The notes below the pieces were generated by a model. It worked only from the letters and a program-made list of their open reading frames with translations, had not been told where the DNA came from and searched no databases. Position numbers and translations under genes: made by a program. A DNA stretch of 64,000 nucleotides. Origin: Flavobacterium potami (GTDB lineage: Bacteria; Bacteroidota; Bacteroidia; Flavobacteriales; Flavobacteriaceae). The stretch lies in the NCBI RefSeq assembly GCF_020026915.1, contig NZ_JAINUY010000011.1, positions 1 through 64,000 on the forward strand. Reading direction: 5' to 3'. Below, piece by piece: positions 17,060-26,455 of this stretch. Numbering within the stretch: the first letter of the stretch is position 1; each line of letters opens with the position of its first letter.

Positions 17060-17092
17060 ATAAACCTTCCATGAAAATGGAAGGTTTTTTTA
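17060..17092 (+). terminator. Intrinsic terminator after the barrel gene at 16460
   Basis: The 11-bp stem AAACCTTCCAT/ATGGAAGGTTT with a GAAA tetraloop is followed by T6. Confidence 0.85.
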
Positions 17093-17119
17093 TACCAAAA
17101 AATCACTTACTTTGCAGCT

Positions 17120-18016
17120 ATGAATTGGAGTAGGTATATAAAAGATTATCAGTCGTATTTGAGGATAGAACGTGGTTTGTCTAAAAATACAATTGAAAAC
17201 TATGGCTTCGATATTGAACGTTTGTGTCTTTTTTTGGAAACCAATCAAATCGATGTTTCGCCAATAAAAATTGCCGATGAGACCTTGCAGCAATTCATTT
17301 ATGCTGTTGCCAAAGAAGTCAACCCAAGATCTCAGGCACGTATTATTTCAGGACTGAAAAGCTTTTTTAATTATCTAGTTTTTGAAGATTATAGAAATGA
17401 CAATCCGCTAGAATTGATAGAAGCGCCAAAAACGGGTCGGAAATTACCCGATACACTTTCTCTTCAGGAAATTGACGCTTTAATTGAAAATATAGATTTA
17501 AGTACCAACGAAGGAGAGCGAAATCGTGCTATGTTGGAAACTTTATATGGCTGCGGACTCCGTGTTTCGGAACTTATTACACTCAAAATTTCAGATTTGT
17601 TTTTTGATGAAGGGTTTATTAAAATAACCGGAAAAGGCAACAAAGAACGTTTTGTGCCAATTGGATCGTTAACGCAAAAATATATCGATATCTATAGAAA
17701 AGAAATTCGTGCCCATTTAAATGTAAAAAAAGGCGCAGAAGATACTTTGTTCTTAAATAGAAGGGGAAATCAATTAACGCGCGCGATGATATTTACGATA
17801 ATAAAGGATCTTGCACAAAAAATTGGATTGAAAAAAAGTATAAGTCCGCATACATTACGCCATTCTTTTGCTACACATTTGCTAGAAAATGGTGCAGACT
17901 TAAGATCAATCCAGCTGATGTTAGGACATGAATCAATCACTACCACAGAGATTTATGTTCACTTAGATAGAAGTTTTTTAAAAGAGGTAATGCATAGTTT
18001 TCATCCAAGAAAATAA
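17120..18016 (+). CDS. xerD: Site-specific tyrosine recombinase XerD
   Basis: This 298-residue tyrosine recombinase, partner of XerC, resolves chromosome dimers at dif. It has the N-terminal SAM-like core-binding domain (about 1-100: YQSYLRIERGLSKNTIENY) and the catalytic domain with all six active residues: R148, K172, H244, R247, H270 and nucleophile Y279. The length and LRHSFATHLLENGADLRSIQ block fit chromosomal XerD rather than a phage or transposon integrase. There is no sign of an adjacent element. The gene begins 27 bases after the preceding terminator. Confidence 0.95.
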   Translation: MNWSRYIKDYQSYLRIERGLSKNTIENYGFDIERLCLFLETNQIDVSPIKIADETLQQFIYAVAKEVNPRSQARIISGLKSFFNYLVFEDYRNDNPLELIEAPKTGRKLPDTLSLQEIDALIENIDLSTNEGERNRAMLETLYGCGLRVSELITLKISDLFFDEGFIKITGKGNKERFVPIGSLTQKYIDIYRKEIRAHLNVKKGAEDTLFLNRRGNQLTRAMIFTIIKDLAQKIGLKKSISPHTLRHSFATHLLENGADLRSIQLMLGHESITTTEIYVHLDRSFLKEVMHSFHPRK

Positions 18017-18166
18017 TTTTTAGCAATTTTATATGTATTATTGCAAAAATTTATATATTGTGTTAAAATTTTGTTTTAATAAAAACAAAATTATATAAAG
18101 TTGTGATTTTTCTTTCTTTTGGCATAGAAAAACTCTTGAAATTTTATTTACATAAAAAAGTATAAT

Positions 18167-19687
18167 ATGGTTTTTGATTTATATGGGAATGACGATTGCT
18201 TAGAGGTAAATAATTTTTATAAAAAATTGTTGGCCGAAATGCCTGACCTACTTTTTCAATTTATTATTGATGCTGATAATAATTATTCATTTCCCCTTGT
18301 GAGTAAATCAGCTGACGAAATATTTGAGCTTACTGCAAAAGATTTTACCAATGATATAAAATTTCTGATTTACGATCGAATCTTGCCTCAAGATCGCGAA
18401 CATTTTTTTCAGTCCTTAGTTAAGGCAAGGAAAGAAATCAAGCCTTGGGAAGTTGAGTTTAGAGCAATTTTGCCAAAAAAGGGAATGAGATGGTTTAAAA
18501 TTTCTTGTAAAACAGAGTCGGCGAGTGAAGGAAAAGTGATTTTTTACGGACATGTTTCGGATATTACGGAGTTGAAGGACAAGGAAGAAAAGCTTCGTAT
18601 ATCGGAAGAGCGTTTTCAATTTGCACTTGATGCATCAACTGCTGGTATCTGGGATTGGGATATGGTTACAAATAGTGTTTTTTACTCTTCTTTGTCGCTT
18701 AAAATTTTAGAATTAGAATCTACTGATGTTTTTGATGATCCAGAACGCTGGGATAAAATTGTGCATCCAGACGATTTGCCAAAATACTATTCTGATATCC
18801 AAGAACATTTTGATAATAAGATTCCGTATTATGAAAATTACCATCGTGTCATGACATCGAGCGGTAATTATAAGTGGATTCTAGATCGTGGAAAAGTAAT
18901 TAAGCGTGATGAGAACGGAAAGCCTTTGCGAGTAATTGGTACGCATACCGATGTTTCTGCTCAAAAAGAAAAAGAACTGGAGCTTATAAAAACAATGAAA
19001 TTATACAGCGATCAAAATAGTCGTTTGTTGAATTTCTCGCACATAGTTTCGCATAATTTGAATACACAAGCAGGAAATATAAAATCGATTTTAGATTTTA
19101 TTGATGCCGATGTGAATAAGCAAACCGTCTCAGAAATGCTAGAGCATTTAAGAACGGTTTCAAATGATTTGAATGAAACGATTTCAAATCTTACACAGAT
19201 TGTAAAAACGCAGAGCAATATCAATATTGCTGTGGTTCCATTGATGCTTTGTGAGTATATAGAAAAAACTATTTCGACAATTAAGGGGTATGATAAGCAG
19301 CGTAAAGTGACGATTGTAAACAACGTTCCAAAATATTTGACGATTAATTTTAATCCGGCTTATATGGAAAGTGTTTTATTGAATTTTACCACAAATGCGA
19401 TAAAATATGCACACCCAGAGAGAGATCCTGTTATTGTTTTTGATTTTTCGATTGAGCCGGAAGGGTATAAGTCGCTAAAAATTACAGATAATGGTTTAGG
19501 TATCGATTTGAAAACTTATGGTGATTTGTTGTTTGGAATGTATAAAACATTTCATAAACACGAGGAAGCACGTGGAATCGGTTTGTATATTACCAGAAAT
19601 CAAATTGAAGCGATGAAAGGAACCGTTTTGGTGGAAAGTGAAGTTGGTGTAGGTACCAGTTTTAAAATTGTTTTTAATGATATGTAA
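18167..19687 (+). CDS. PAS-domain sensor histidine kinase (cytoplasmic)
   Basis: This 506-residue protein has two PAS-type sensory modules (about 20-135 and 145-265, each ending in a PAC-like VSDITE or THTDVSAQ block). A dimerisation helix follows with phospho-acceptor H296 in FSHIVSHNLNT, then an HATPase domain with N box NFTTNAIKYA (406-415), G1 DNGLG (441-445) and RGIGLY (469-474). It has no signal peptide or membrane segment, so it senses a cytoplasmic cue. No response regulator gene is adjacent, making it an orphan kinase. The ligand is unknown. Confidence 0.9.
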   Translation: MVFDLYGNDDCLEVNNFYKKLLAEMPDLLFQFIIDADNNYSFPLVSKSADEIFELTAKDFTNDIKFLIYDRILPQDREHFFQSLVKARKEIKPWEVEFRAILPKKGMRWFKISCKTESASEGKVIFYGHVSDITELKDKEEKLRISEERFQFALDASTAGIWDWDMVTNSVFYSSLSLKILELESTDVFDDPERWDKIVHPDDLPKYYSDIQEHFDNKIPYYENYHRVMTSSGNYKWILDRGKVIKRDENGKPLRVIGTHTDVSAQKEKELELIKTMKLYSDQNSRLLNFSHIVSHNLNTQAGNIKSILDFIDADVNKQTVSEMLEHLRTVSNDLNETISNLTQIVKTQSNINIAVVPLMLCEYIEKTISTIKGYDKQRKVTIVNNVPKYLTINFNPAYMESVLLNFTTNAIKYAHPERDPVIVFDFSIEPEGYKSLKITDNGLGIDLKTYGDLLFGMYKTFHKHEEARGIGLYITRNQIEAMKGTVLVESEVGVGTSFKIVFNDM

Positions 19688-19701
19688 ATGTAAATTAATA
19701 T

Positions 19702-19742
19702 AAAAAAAGAAAGGCTGTCCGATTGACAGCCTTTCTTTTTTA
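19702..19742. terminator. Bidirectional terminator between the PAS kinase and rny
   Basis: A 17-bp perfect stem (19702-19719 with 19725-19741, core GAAAGGCTGTC) with a 5-base loop has A and T runs on both sides, serving the two convergent genes. Confidence 0.9.
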
Positions 19743-19758
19743 TTTATGTTTTCCAAGA

Positions 19759-21318
19759 TTATTTAGCAATGTTTACAGCTCTAGTTTCTCTAATAACTGT
19801 AACTTTTACTTGTCCAGGATAAGTCATTTCTGTTTGAATTTTTTGTGAAATTTCAAAAGATAAGTTTGCTGCATTATCATCAGAAACTTTTTCGCTTTCT
19901 ACAATTACACGAAGTTCTCTACCTGCTTGGATTGCATATGCGTTTTTAACACCACTGAATCCGTAAGCTACATCTTCCAAATCTTTTAAACGTTGAATGT
20001 AAGAATCCAACACTTGGCGTCTTGCTCCTGGTCTTGCTCCAGAAATAGCATCACAAACCTGAATAATTGGAGATAATAAAGATTTCATTTCGATCTCGTC
20101 GTGGTGTGCTCCAATTGCGTTGCAAACTTCTTCTTTTTCTCCGTATTTCTCAGCCCACTGCATACCTAAAAGTGCGTGTGGTAAATCACTTTCTGTATCT
20201 GGCACTTTTCCGATATCGTGCAATAAACCAGCTCTTTTAGCTAGTTTTACGTTTAGCCCTAATTCTGCAGCCATAATACCGCAAAGTTTAGAGACTTCTC
20301 TTGAGTGTTGTAACAAGTTTTGTCCGTAAGAAGAACGGTATTTCATTCTACCAACCACTTTAATCAATTCTGGATGTAAACCATGAATTCCTAAGTCGAT
20401 CACAGTACGTTTTCCAACTTCGATAATTTCGTCATCAATTTGTTTGGCTGTTTTAGCAACAACTTCTTCAATTCTTGCTGGGTGGATACGTCCATCTGTT
20501 ACCAATTTGTGTAAAGACAAACGTGCAATTTCTCTACGAACAGGATCGAAACAAGAAAGAATAATTGCTTCTGGTGTATCGTCTACAATAATCTCAACTC
20601 CAGTTGCAGCTTCAAGAGCTCTAATGTTACGTCCTTCACGACCAATAATACGTCCTTTTACATCGTCTGACTCAATGTTGAAAACAGAAACACAGTTTTC
20701 AACCGCTTCTTCAGTTCCAACTCTTTGAATAGTATTGATGATGATTTTTTTAGCTTCTTGCTGTGCAGTTAGTTTTGCCTCTTCGATAGTTTCTTGAATA
20801 TGAGACATCGCTTTGGTTTTAGCCTCTGCTTTTAAGCCCTCAACTAATTGCTCTTTTGCTTCTTCGGCAGAAAGACCAGAAATAACTTCTAATTGTTGTA
20901 ATTGACTTTTGTGAAGTTTTTCAACTTCAGCTTGTTTTTTATCTAAAACTTCAATTTTGTTTTCGTATTCAGCTGTTCTTGCTTCGTAGTCATCGTTAAC
21001 TTTCTTGGCTTTAGAAAGTTCGTTAGAAACTTGAGATTCTTTATCACGCACACGTTTTTCTACTTCAGCAACTTTTTTATCTCTTGCTAAAATTACTTGT
21101 TCGTGTTCTGATTTAAGTTCGATAAAACGCTCTTTTGCTTGAAGGATTTTATCTTTTTTGATATTTTCTGCTTCTAAATTAGCATCTTTTAAGATAGAAG
21201 CTGCTTCTTTTTTAGCGTTTTTGATTAGGTTTGAAATATTACTTTTCTCGATAATTTTAGCTATCGCAAATCCTGCTGCGATACCTACAATACCAATAAT
21301 GATCGTTATGATGTCCAT
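19759..21318 (-). CDS. rny: Ribonuclease Y
   Basis: This 519-residue membrane-anchored endoribonuclease initiates mRNA decay. An N-terminal transmembrane helix (about 2-22) is followed by a long charged coiled coil (about 30-200), a KH RNA-binding domain with GRIIGREGRN (222-231), and an HD phosphohydrolase domain with the metal-binding HD pair at 367-368 (LLHDIGK). The C-terminus ends TYPGQVKVTVIRETRAVNIAK-like, as in the family. The length is normal. It lies downstream of zapA and the 6S RNA on the same strand. Confidence 0.97.
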   Translation of the reverse strand: MDIITIIIGIVGIAAGFAIAKIIEKSNISNLIKNAKKEAASILKDANLEAENIKKDKILQAKERFIELKSEHEQVILARDKKVAEVEKRVRDKESQVSNELSKAKKVNDDYEARTAEYENKIEVLDKKQAEVEKLHKSQLQQLEVISGLSAEEAKEQLVEGLKAEAKTKAMSHIQETIEEAKLTAQQEAKKIIINTIQRVGTEEAVENCVSVFNIESDDVKGRIIGREGRNIRALEAATGVEIIVDDTPEAIILSCFDPVRREIARLSLHKLVTDGRIHPARIEEVVAKTAKQIDDEIIEVGKRTVIDLGIHGLHPELIKVVGRMKYRSSYGQNLLQHSREVSKLCGIMAAELGLNVKLAKRAGLLHDIGKVPDTESDLPHALLGMQWAEKYGEKEEVCNAIGAHHDEIEMKSLLSPIIQVCDAISGARPGARRQVLDSYIQRLKDLEDVAYGFSGVKNAYAIQAGRELRVIVESEKVSDDNAANLSFEISQKIQTEMTYPGQVKVTVIRETRAVNIAK

Positions 21319-21338
21319 GTTTGTTAGGGTTTATATAT

Positions 21339-21503
21339 AAAAAAAGCCTACATTAATTGCTTGTATAAACTCGTAAAGACAAGTTTTGAGCTAACTCACT
21401 GTTCAAGTTTCCCAGCCAAAAGGAGGGCATACTATAGTAGCGACGATTTGCTCATTCTAAATTGTTAGTGTTGAGTTTACCAATTGTGAACTAATGTAGG
21501 CAG
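21339..21503 (-). ncRNA. 6S RNA (6S-Flavo type)
   Basis: On the minus strand, GCCTACATTAGTTC at the 5' end (21502-21489) pairs with GAATTAATGTAGGC-type sequence at the 3' end (21346-21360), giving a long closing stem that ends in a run of T. The interior is partly self-complementary with a large central bubble, the shape of 6S RNA, which binds RNA polymerase as an open-promoter mimic. The location between zapA and rny also fits; 6S RNA follows zapA in enterobacteria. I did not compute a fold, and the 5' end is approximate. Confidence 0.82.
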
Positions 21504-21527
21504 TATCTTAGTTTCTTGTAAAGAACG

Positions 21528-21821
21528 TTAATTTTCGAGATATTGATCTAAAAGCGTGTTTAATCTTTTAATTCTTTCGATAGTCTCTTCTCCATCGATT
21601 GCGTTATCAATTTGTTTTTGTTCCACTTGCGATGCAAATTGCAGGGCGCACATGGCCAGTACATCTTGTTTGTCGCGAACGGCATAATTTTCTTCGAATT
21701 GCTTTATCATGGCATCAATTTTTTTAGAAGCACTTCTAAGTCCTTCTTCCTGAGCGGGTTCAACCGTTAGTGGGTAAACGCGGTCGGCAATTGATATTTT
21801 TATTTTAAGCTTTCCGTCCAT
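21528..21821 (-). CDS. zapA: Cell division protein ZapA
   Basis: This 97-residue protein stabilises FtsZ filaments at the division site. The N-terminal strand-rich domain KLKIKISIADRVYPLTVEP and the GLRSASKKIDAMIKQFEENY helix match ZapA, followed by a long C-terminal helix that forms the tetrameric coiled coil (VLAMCALQFASQVEQKQ onward). The length is normal. It follows the small coiled-coil gene after 4 bases and precedes the 6S RNA. Confidence 0.93.
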   Translation of the reverse strand: MDGKLKIKISIADRVYPLTVEPAQEEGLRSASKKIDAMIKQFEENYAVRDKQDVLAMCALQFASQVEQKQIDNAIDGEETIERIKRLNTLLDQYLEN

Positions 21822-21825
21822 ATTA

Positions 21826-22116
21826 TTAATCTGATAATTGTGCTATACAATAATCAATTTCGCGAATTAATGAATTTATTTTAAGCTTTGTCTCTCTCTT
21901 GTTATTGTCGCTGCCGAGCAACGAATTGGCAATCTTAAGTGTTTCATTTTGCTTTTTCAAAGCTTCAATTTCCTCAGATTGTTTCTGGATAATTTGCGCA
22001 GCTTTGGCTAATTCTAATCGTAATTCCTGATTGTTTTTCTCCAGACCTTTTGATTTTTCAAAAAGCTTTTCGACTTTATATTCAAGAGTATCAATTATTT
22101 CGGCAATTACACTCAT
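21826..22116 (-). CDS. Small coiled-coil protein upstream of ZapA
   Basis: This 96-residue protein is almost entirely coiled coil: heptads of Leu/Ile run from residue 6 to about 70 (IIDTLEYKVEKLFEKSKGLEK, then LRLELAKAAQIIQKQ), followed by a basic linker and a final helix ending YCIAQLSD. There is no signal peptide. It is 4 bases upstream of zapA under one promoter, so the two proteins should be made together. Its size and form recall ZapB, the coiled-coil partner of ZapA in gammaproteobacteria, but I see no convincing sequence similarity. Function as a ZapA partner is inference. Confidence 0.85.
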   Translation of the reverse strand: MSVIAEIIDTLEYKVEKLFEKSKGLEKNNQELRLELAKAAQIIQKQSEEIEALKKQNETLKIANSLLGSDNNKRETKLKINSLIREIDYCIAQLSD

Positions 22117-22144
22117 TATACATCCTATTCATTACTTAATCCTA

Positions 22145-22174
22145 CAAAGTTAGTATTCCTTTTTATTAATGCAA
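22145..22174 (-). promoter_or_regulatory. Promoter of the coiled-coil/zapA operon (TTG -N19- TAACTTTG)
   Basis: Minus-strand TTG (22174-22172) and TAACTTTG (22152-22145) are spaced by 19 bases. The predicted start is near 22138, about 22 bases before the ATG at 22116. Confidence 0.75.
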
Positions 22175-22295
22175 TTTTTTATCGATTTTTTTGCATTAAA
22201 AATAGACAAATAGATGAATTTCAAGATATTGTATTATTATGGATTTCTACTCGGTTTTAAGCTCTTTATTTTTTATCTTAGCAAAAATGTTGTTT

Positions 22296-23978
22296 ATGAG
22301 ATTTTCTGTACTTGCCCTTCTTATTTGTAATTCTATATTCGCCCAGACGCAATATCCAAAAGATTATTTTAGACCTCCGCTCGATATTCCAATGCAGCTC
22401 TCGGGTAATTTTGGAGAGCTAAGACCTAACCATTTTCATGCAGGTTTTGATCTAAAAACGAATCAGAGAGAGGGATTAAGCGTTCATGCTATTGCAGATG
22501 GATATGTTTCAAGAATTAAAATTTCGACTTTCGGAAACGGAAAGTGTATTTATATTACACATCCGAATGGATATACTTCTGTTTATGGGCATTTGCAAAC
22601 TCCCGTAGGAGCAATTCTTGATTATGTTAAAGCGACTCATTACAGAGAGAAAGCTTATGAGATAGAAATGTTTCCGAAACCTGGTGAACTTCCTGTTGCG
22701 AAAGGAGATATAATAGGACTTTCAGGAAATACAGGCTCTTCTGAAGGACCGCACCTGCATTTTGAAATTCGTGATTCTAAAACTGAATTTGTGATTAATC
22801 CGATTTTCTTTGGCTTCGACCAGAATATAAAAGATACTAAAAAACCAACCTTGTCTAGTCTGTACGTTTATCCTTTGGATAATGCGACTGTAAATCAATC
22901 CAAACAACCTTTGTTGGTAAATATGGCGCTTCAGAAAGATGGAACTTACCTTGCTAGTAAAGTAAAGACTAACGGAAAAATTGGTTTTGGAATTAATGCT
23001 GTTGATACAGATGATGTGTCGCATAACAAAAATGGTGTTTTTAATGTTTCTACTTTTTTAAACGGAAATCAAAGTTATAATTATCAGTTCAATACTTATT
23101 CTTTTGATGAAATGCGATATATCAATGCTTTTATTGATTATTCTAGATACAAAAAGACCAGTCAGCGTGTGCAGAAACTTTTTATGAAAACGCCTTTTGC
23201 TTTAAGTATTATTAAGACAGATTCTCTGCGCGGAATTGTAAAAGCTGAACCTAATCTGGCATCTATTTATAGAATTGAAGTTTCTGATTATTTTGGAAAT
23301 TTAAATTCGATCACAGTTCCAATCGAATATGATAGCGCTACAACGCTTGTTCAGTCTGAGCCTGTTGCTTCTAAGTATTTTGTAAGGTACAATAAGGATG
23401 CTAATTTTGAAAAAAACAATATGTCGGTTTTTTTTCCGGCAGGAACTTTCTACGAAGATTTTAATATGAATTTTGATGTTAGAAATAATAAAATTTATAT
23501 TCATGATGACACTGTTCCGGTACATTCAAACTTTACAATTACAATAAAAGATTCTGTTTATCCTGAATCTTTGAGAGAGAAAGTTTATATAGGAAAAGGA
23601 ACCAGTTTTAACGGAACTCTTAGAAAAGGCGATGTTTTTACTGCAAAATCTAAAATCTTAGGTGCTTACGGTTTGGTTTTAGATACGATTCCGCCGGTCA
23701 TAAAAATTGCAAAACCTATTGAAGGAAAATGGATTAGCGAACAAAAGAAAATTGATTTTACAATTGGTGACTCTCTTTCTGGGATAAAATCATATAACGG
23801 TTATTTGAACGGAAGCTGGGTTTTGTTTGAATATGAAAATAAGGCTAGAAGAATCACTCATACTTTTGATTCGCAATATCTGGCTGAAGGCGAAAACTTT
23901 TTAAAAATTGAAGTAGTTGATAATGTAGGAAATACTACTATCTTTGAAACTCGTTTTTTTAGAAGTCAACAAAAATAA
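22296..23978 (+). CDS. M23 family metallopeptidase (LytM-type)
   Basis: This protein of about 560 residues has a signal peptide (1-17, ending SIFAQ) and an N-terminal LytM/M23 domain with zinc ligands H48 and D52 (HFHAGFD), H99 (YGHL) and H153/H155 (GPHLHFE). It should cut peptidoglycan cross-bridges or act in envelope remodelling. The remaining 380 residues are beta-rich, and a segment near the C-terminus (IKIAKPIEGKWISEQKKIDF onward) resembles an Ig-like domain. I chose the ATG at 22296 because a -7-like TATCTTAG at 22274 places the transcript start near 22287. ATG 22287 and a frame to 22239 are alternatives. It is followed by a TonB receptor after 11 bases. Confidence 0.88.
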   Translation: MRFSVLALLICNSIFAQTQYPKDYFRPPLDIPMQLSGNFGELRPNHFHAGFDLKTNQREGLSVHAIADGYVSRIKISTFGNGKCIYITHPNGYTSVYGHLQTPVGAILDYVKATHYREKAYEIEMFPKPGELPVAKGDIIGLSGNTGSSEGPHLHFEIRDSKTEFVINPIFFGFDQNIKDTKKPTLSSLYVYPLDNATVNQSKQPLLVNMALQKDGTYLASKVKTNGKIGFGINAVDTDDVSHNKNGVFNVSTFLNGNQSYNYQFNTYSFDEMRYINAFIDYSRYKKTSQRVQKLFMKTPFALSIIKTDSLRGIVKAEPNLASIYRIEVSDYFGNLNSITVPIEYDSATTLVQSEPVASKYFVRYNKDANFEKNNMSVFFPAGTFYEDFNMNFDVRNNKIYIHDDTVPVHSNFTITIKDSVYPESLREKVYIGKGTSFNGTLRKGDVFTAKSKILGAYGLVLDTIPPVIKIAKPIEGKWISEQKKIDFTIGDSLSGIKSYNGYLNGSWVLFEYENKARRITHTFDSQYLAEGENFLKIEVVDNVGNTTIFETRFFRSQQK

Positions 23979-23989
23979 AATCCAAATCT

Positions 23990-26455
23990 TTGAATAACAA
24001 CAGGTTTATAATCGCTTTTCTTTTTTTATTCTTTAGCTGTATTGCATTAGCTCAAAATGCTCGCGTAAAAGGAATTATTTTAGACGCAGATAAACATCCG
24101 GTGCCAAGCGTAAATATTGCTTTTCAAGGCAATATAGTACAGTCTGATTCAAATGGTTTTTTTGAAATAACAGTTCCTTCAAACAAGAAAGTTTCGCTGA
24201 TATTTACTCACGTTTCTTTGAAAATGATCAGTTTGACGGTTAGTTTGAAAACGGATGAAGTTTTTGTTTTCAATCCGATAATGAATAATTCTTCAGAGCA
24301 AATGGGGGAGGTTTTTGTCTCTTCCAAAAATAGAAAACGTGTTCAGGGAATTGCGACTATAGACACCGAAACGATAAAGAAAATTCCGGGTGCAAATGCA
24401 GGTATTGAAAATATTCTGAAAACGCTTCCGGGTGTGAATTCAAACAATGAGTTGAGTTCGCAATATATGGTTCGTGGCGGAAATTTTGATGAAAACTTGG
24501 TCTATGTAAACGAAGTCGAAGTATATCGTCCGTTTTTAATCCGTTCGGGACAACAAGAAGGGTTGAGTTTTACAAATACGGATTTAGTTCAAAATGTTGA
24601 TTTTTCTGCCGGTGGATTTCAAGCGAAATTTGGAGATAAATTATCATCGGTTTTAGATATTACTTATAGAAAATCGACTCAATTTGGAGCTTCGTTTGAG
24701 GCAAGTTTTTTAGGAGGAAGTGCTTCTGTAGATTTGGTTTCTAAAAATAAAAAATGGTCTGCTGTAACTGGGGTTCGTTATCGCAATAATAGCTTGCTGG
24801 TAAATAGTCAGGATACGCAAACCAATTATACACCGACTTTTGCTGATGTTCAAACTAATATTAATTATGATATTTCTGCAAAGTGGCAAATGAGCTTTTT
24901 AGGAAATATTTCTCAGAATAAATATTTGTATGAGCCGTTGGTTCGTCAGACAAAGTTCGGAACAATAGATCAGCCGATGGCGCTTGCGGTTTATTATGAT
25001 GGTCAGGAAAAAGATCAATATGATACTTATTTTGGCGCATTAAAAACAACTTTTAAAGCTTCAGAATCATTAACTTTAAAGTTAATCGGTTCCTTGTTTC
25101 ACACCACAGAAAAAGAACACTTTGATATTTTGGCGCAATATCGTTTAGGTAATGTCAATGCAGAAGATCCAACAAATGATGCGGCAATTGATTTTACACG
25201 CGGAATTGGTTCGCAATTAAATCATGCTCGAAACGATTTAGATGCTTTAATTGCCAATATAGAATTGAAGGGAACTAAAGAATGGAAAGAAAGTCAGCTG
25301 GAATTTGGTTTGAAATATACCAGAGAATCTATAAGAGATAGACTTGTAGAATGGGAAATGATTGATTCCGCAGGATTTTCAATCAATCCTCCGATAATTA
25401 GTTTACCTCAGAATAATCAGCCCTATTCGCCTTACACAGGGCCACTTTTACCTTATAATGATATAAGAGCAACAAATTTTAATACTATAAATCGTTTTTC
25501 AGGTTACACACAATGGAACAAACAATCTGAATTAGGTTCAAGCCAGATTTGGTACCATTTAGGAGCACGTTTTCAGGGATGGAATGTTTCGGGAGCTGCG
25601 GAAGAAGGAAAGACGCAATTTGTGGTAAGTCCGCGTGGGCAATTTGCCATAAAACCAGATTGGGAACGTGATATGGTTTTTAGGATCTCTGGAGGATTGT
25701 ATCATCAACCGCCTTTTTATAGGGAACTTCGCAATTTGGAAGGAGTTGTAAATCCGGATGTGAAAGCGCAAGAAGCGGTTCATGTCGTTTTAGGAAATGA
25801 TTATAATTTTAAAATGTGGAATCGCCCGTTTAAGTGGGTAACGGAGATTTATTATAAATCGCTTTCAGATGTAAATGTGTACTCTATAGACAATGTCCGC
25901 ATTCGTTATGTTGCCAATAACAATGCGAAAGCGTATGCTCAAGGTCTTGATTTTAGATTAAACGGCGAATTTGTTCCGGGAACGGAATCTTGGGTGAGTT
26001 TTGGATATATGAAAACCGAAGAAAACTACGAGAACAAAGGTTATATCGCACGTCCGACAGATCAACGTTTGAAATTTGCAATGTTGTTCCAAGATTATAT
26101 GCCTAATATACCGAGTGTTAAAGTGTATTTGAATTTGGTTTACAATACAGGTTTGCCGGGAGGTGCGCCTTCGTACACAGATCCTTATCTATTTCAAAAC
26201 AGATTGAACGATTACAGAAGAGCGGATATTGGTTTTGCCAAAGTTTTTGTAGACAACAGTAATCAGAATTTGAAAAAAGGCTGGCTGAAAAATTTTAAAG
26301 AATTAGCAGTCGGGTTGGAAATATTCAATCTTTTTAATAATCAAAACGCTATTACAAATACTTGGGTGCGTGATGTGTATTCTAAAAATCAATATGCGAT
26401 TCCAAATTATATGACTTCGAGAGTTTTTAACATTAAGATTAATGCGAGGTTATGA
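23990..26455 (+). CDS. TonB-dependent receptor with carboxypeptidase-like N-domain
   Basis: This 821-residue outer-membrane receptor starts with a TTG codon: the signal peptide (about 1-21, ending CIALAQ) lies immediately behind it and no ATG precedes it. Domains in order are CarboxypepD_reg-like (about 22-100), TonB plug (about 120-225, with ANAGIENILKTLPGVNSNNELSS and the MVRGG block) and a 22-strand-type barrel ending VFNIKINARL. It would import a bulky nutrient; no SusD partner is present. It is in an operon with the M23 gene, and the next gene overlaps its stop (ATGA). Confidence 0.92.
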   Translation: MNNNRFIIAFLFLFFSCIALAQNARVKGIILDADKHPVPSVNIAFQGNIVQSDSNGFFEITVPSNKKVSLIFTHVSLKMISLTVSLKTDEVFVFNPIMNNSSEQMGEVFVSSKNRKRVQGIATIDTETIKKIPGANAGIENILKTLPGVNSNNELSSQYMVRGGNFDENLVYVNEVEVYRPFLIRSGQQEGLSFTNTDLVQNVDFSAGGFQAKFGDKLSSVLDITYRKSTQFGASFEASFLGGSASVDLVSKNKKWSAVTGVRYRNNSLLVNSQDTQTNYTPTFADVQTNINYDISAKWQMSFLGNISQNKYLYEPLVRQTKFGTIDQPMALAVYYDGQEKDQYDTYFGALKTTFKASESLTLKLIGSLFHTTEKEHFDILAQYRLGNVNAEDPTNDAAIDFTRGIGSQLNHARNDLDALIANIELKGTKEWKESQLEFGLKYTRESIRDRLVEWEMIDSAGFSINPPIISLPQNNQPYSPYTGPLLPYNDIRATNFNTINRFSGYTQWNKQSELGSSQIWYHLGARFQGWNVSGAAEEGKTQFVVSPRGQFAIKPDWERDMVFRISGGLYHQPPFYRELRNLEGVVNPDVKAQEAVHVVLGNDYNFKMWNRPFKWVTEIYYKSLSDVNVYSIDNVRIRYVANNNAKAYAQGLDFRLNGEFVPGTESWVSFGYMKTEENYENKGYIARPTDQRLKFAMLFQDYMPNIPSVKVYLNLVYNTGLPGGAPSYTDPYLFQNRLNDYRRADIGFAKVFVDNSNQNLKKGWLKNFKELAVGLEIFNLFNNQNAITNTWVRDVYSKNQYAIPNYMTSRVFNIKINARL

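Noticed and set aside
17120..18016. Tyrosine recombinase as integrase of a mobile element
   Set aside because: Sequence and length match chromosomal XerD, and there are no attachment repeats or cargo genes near it.
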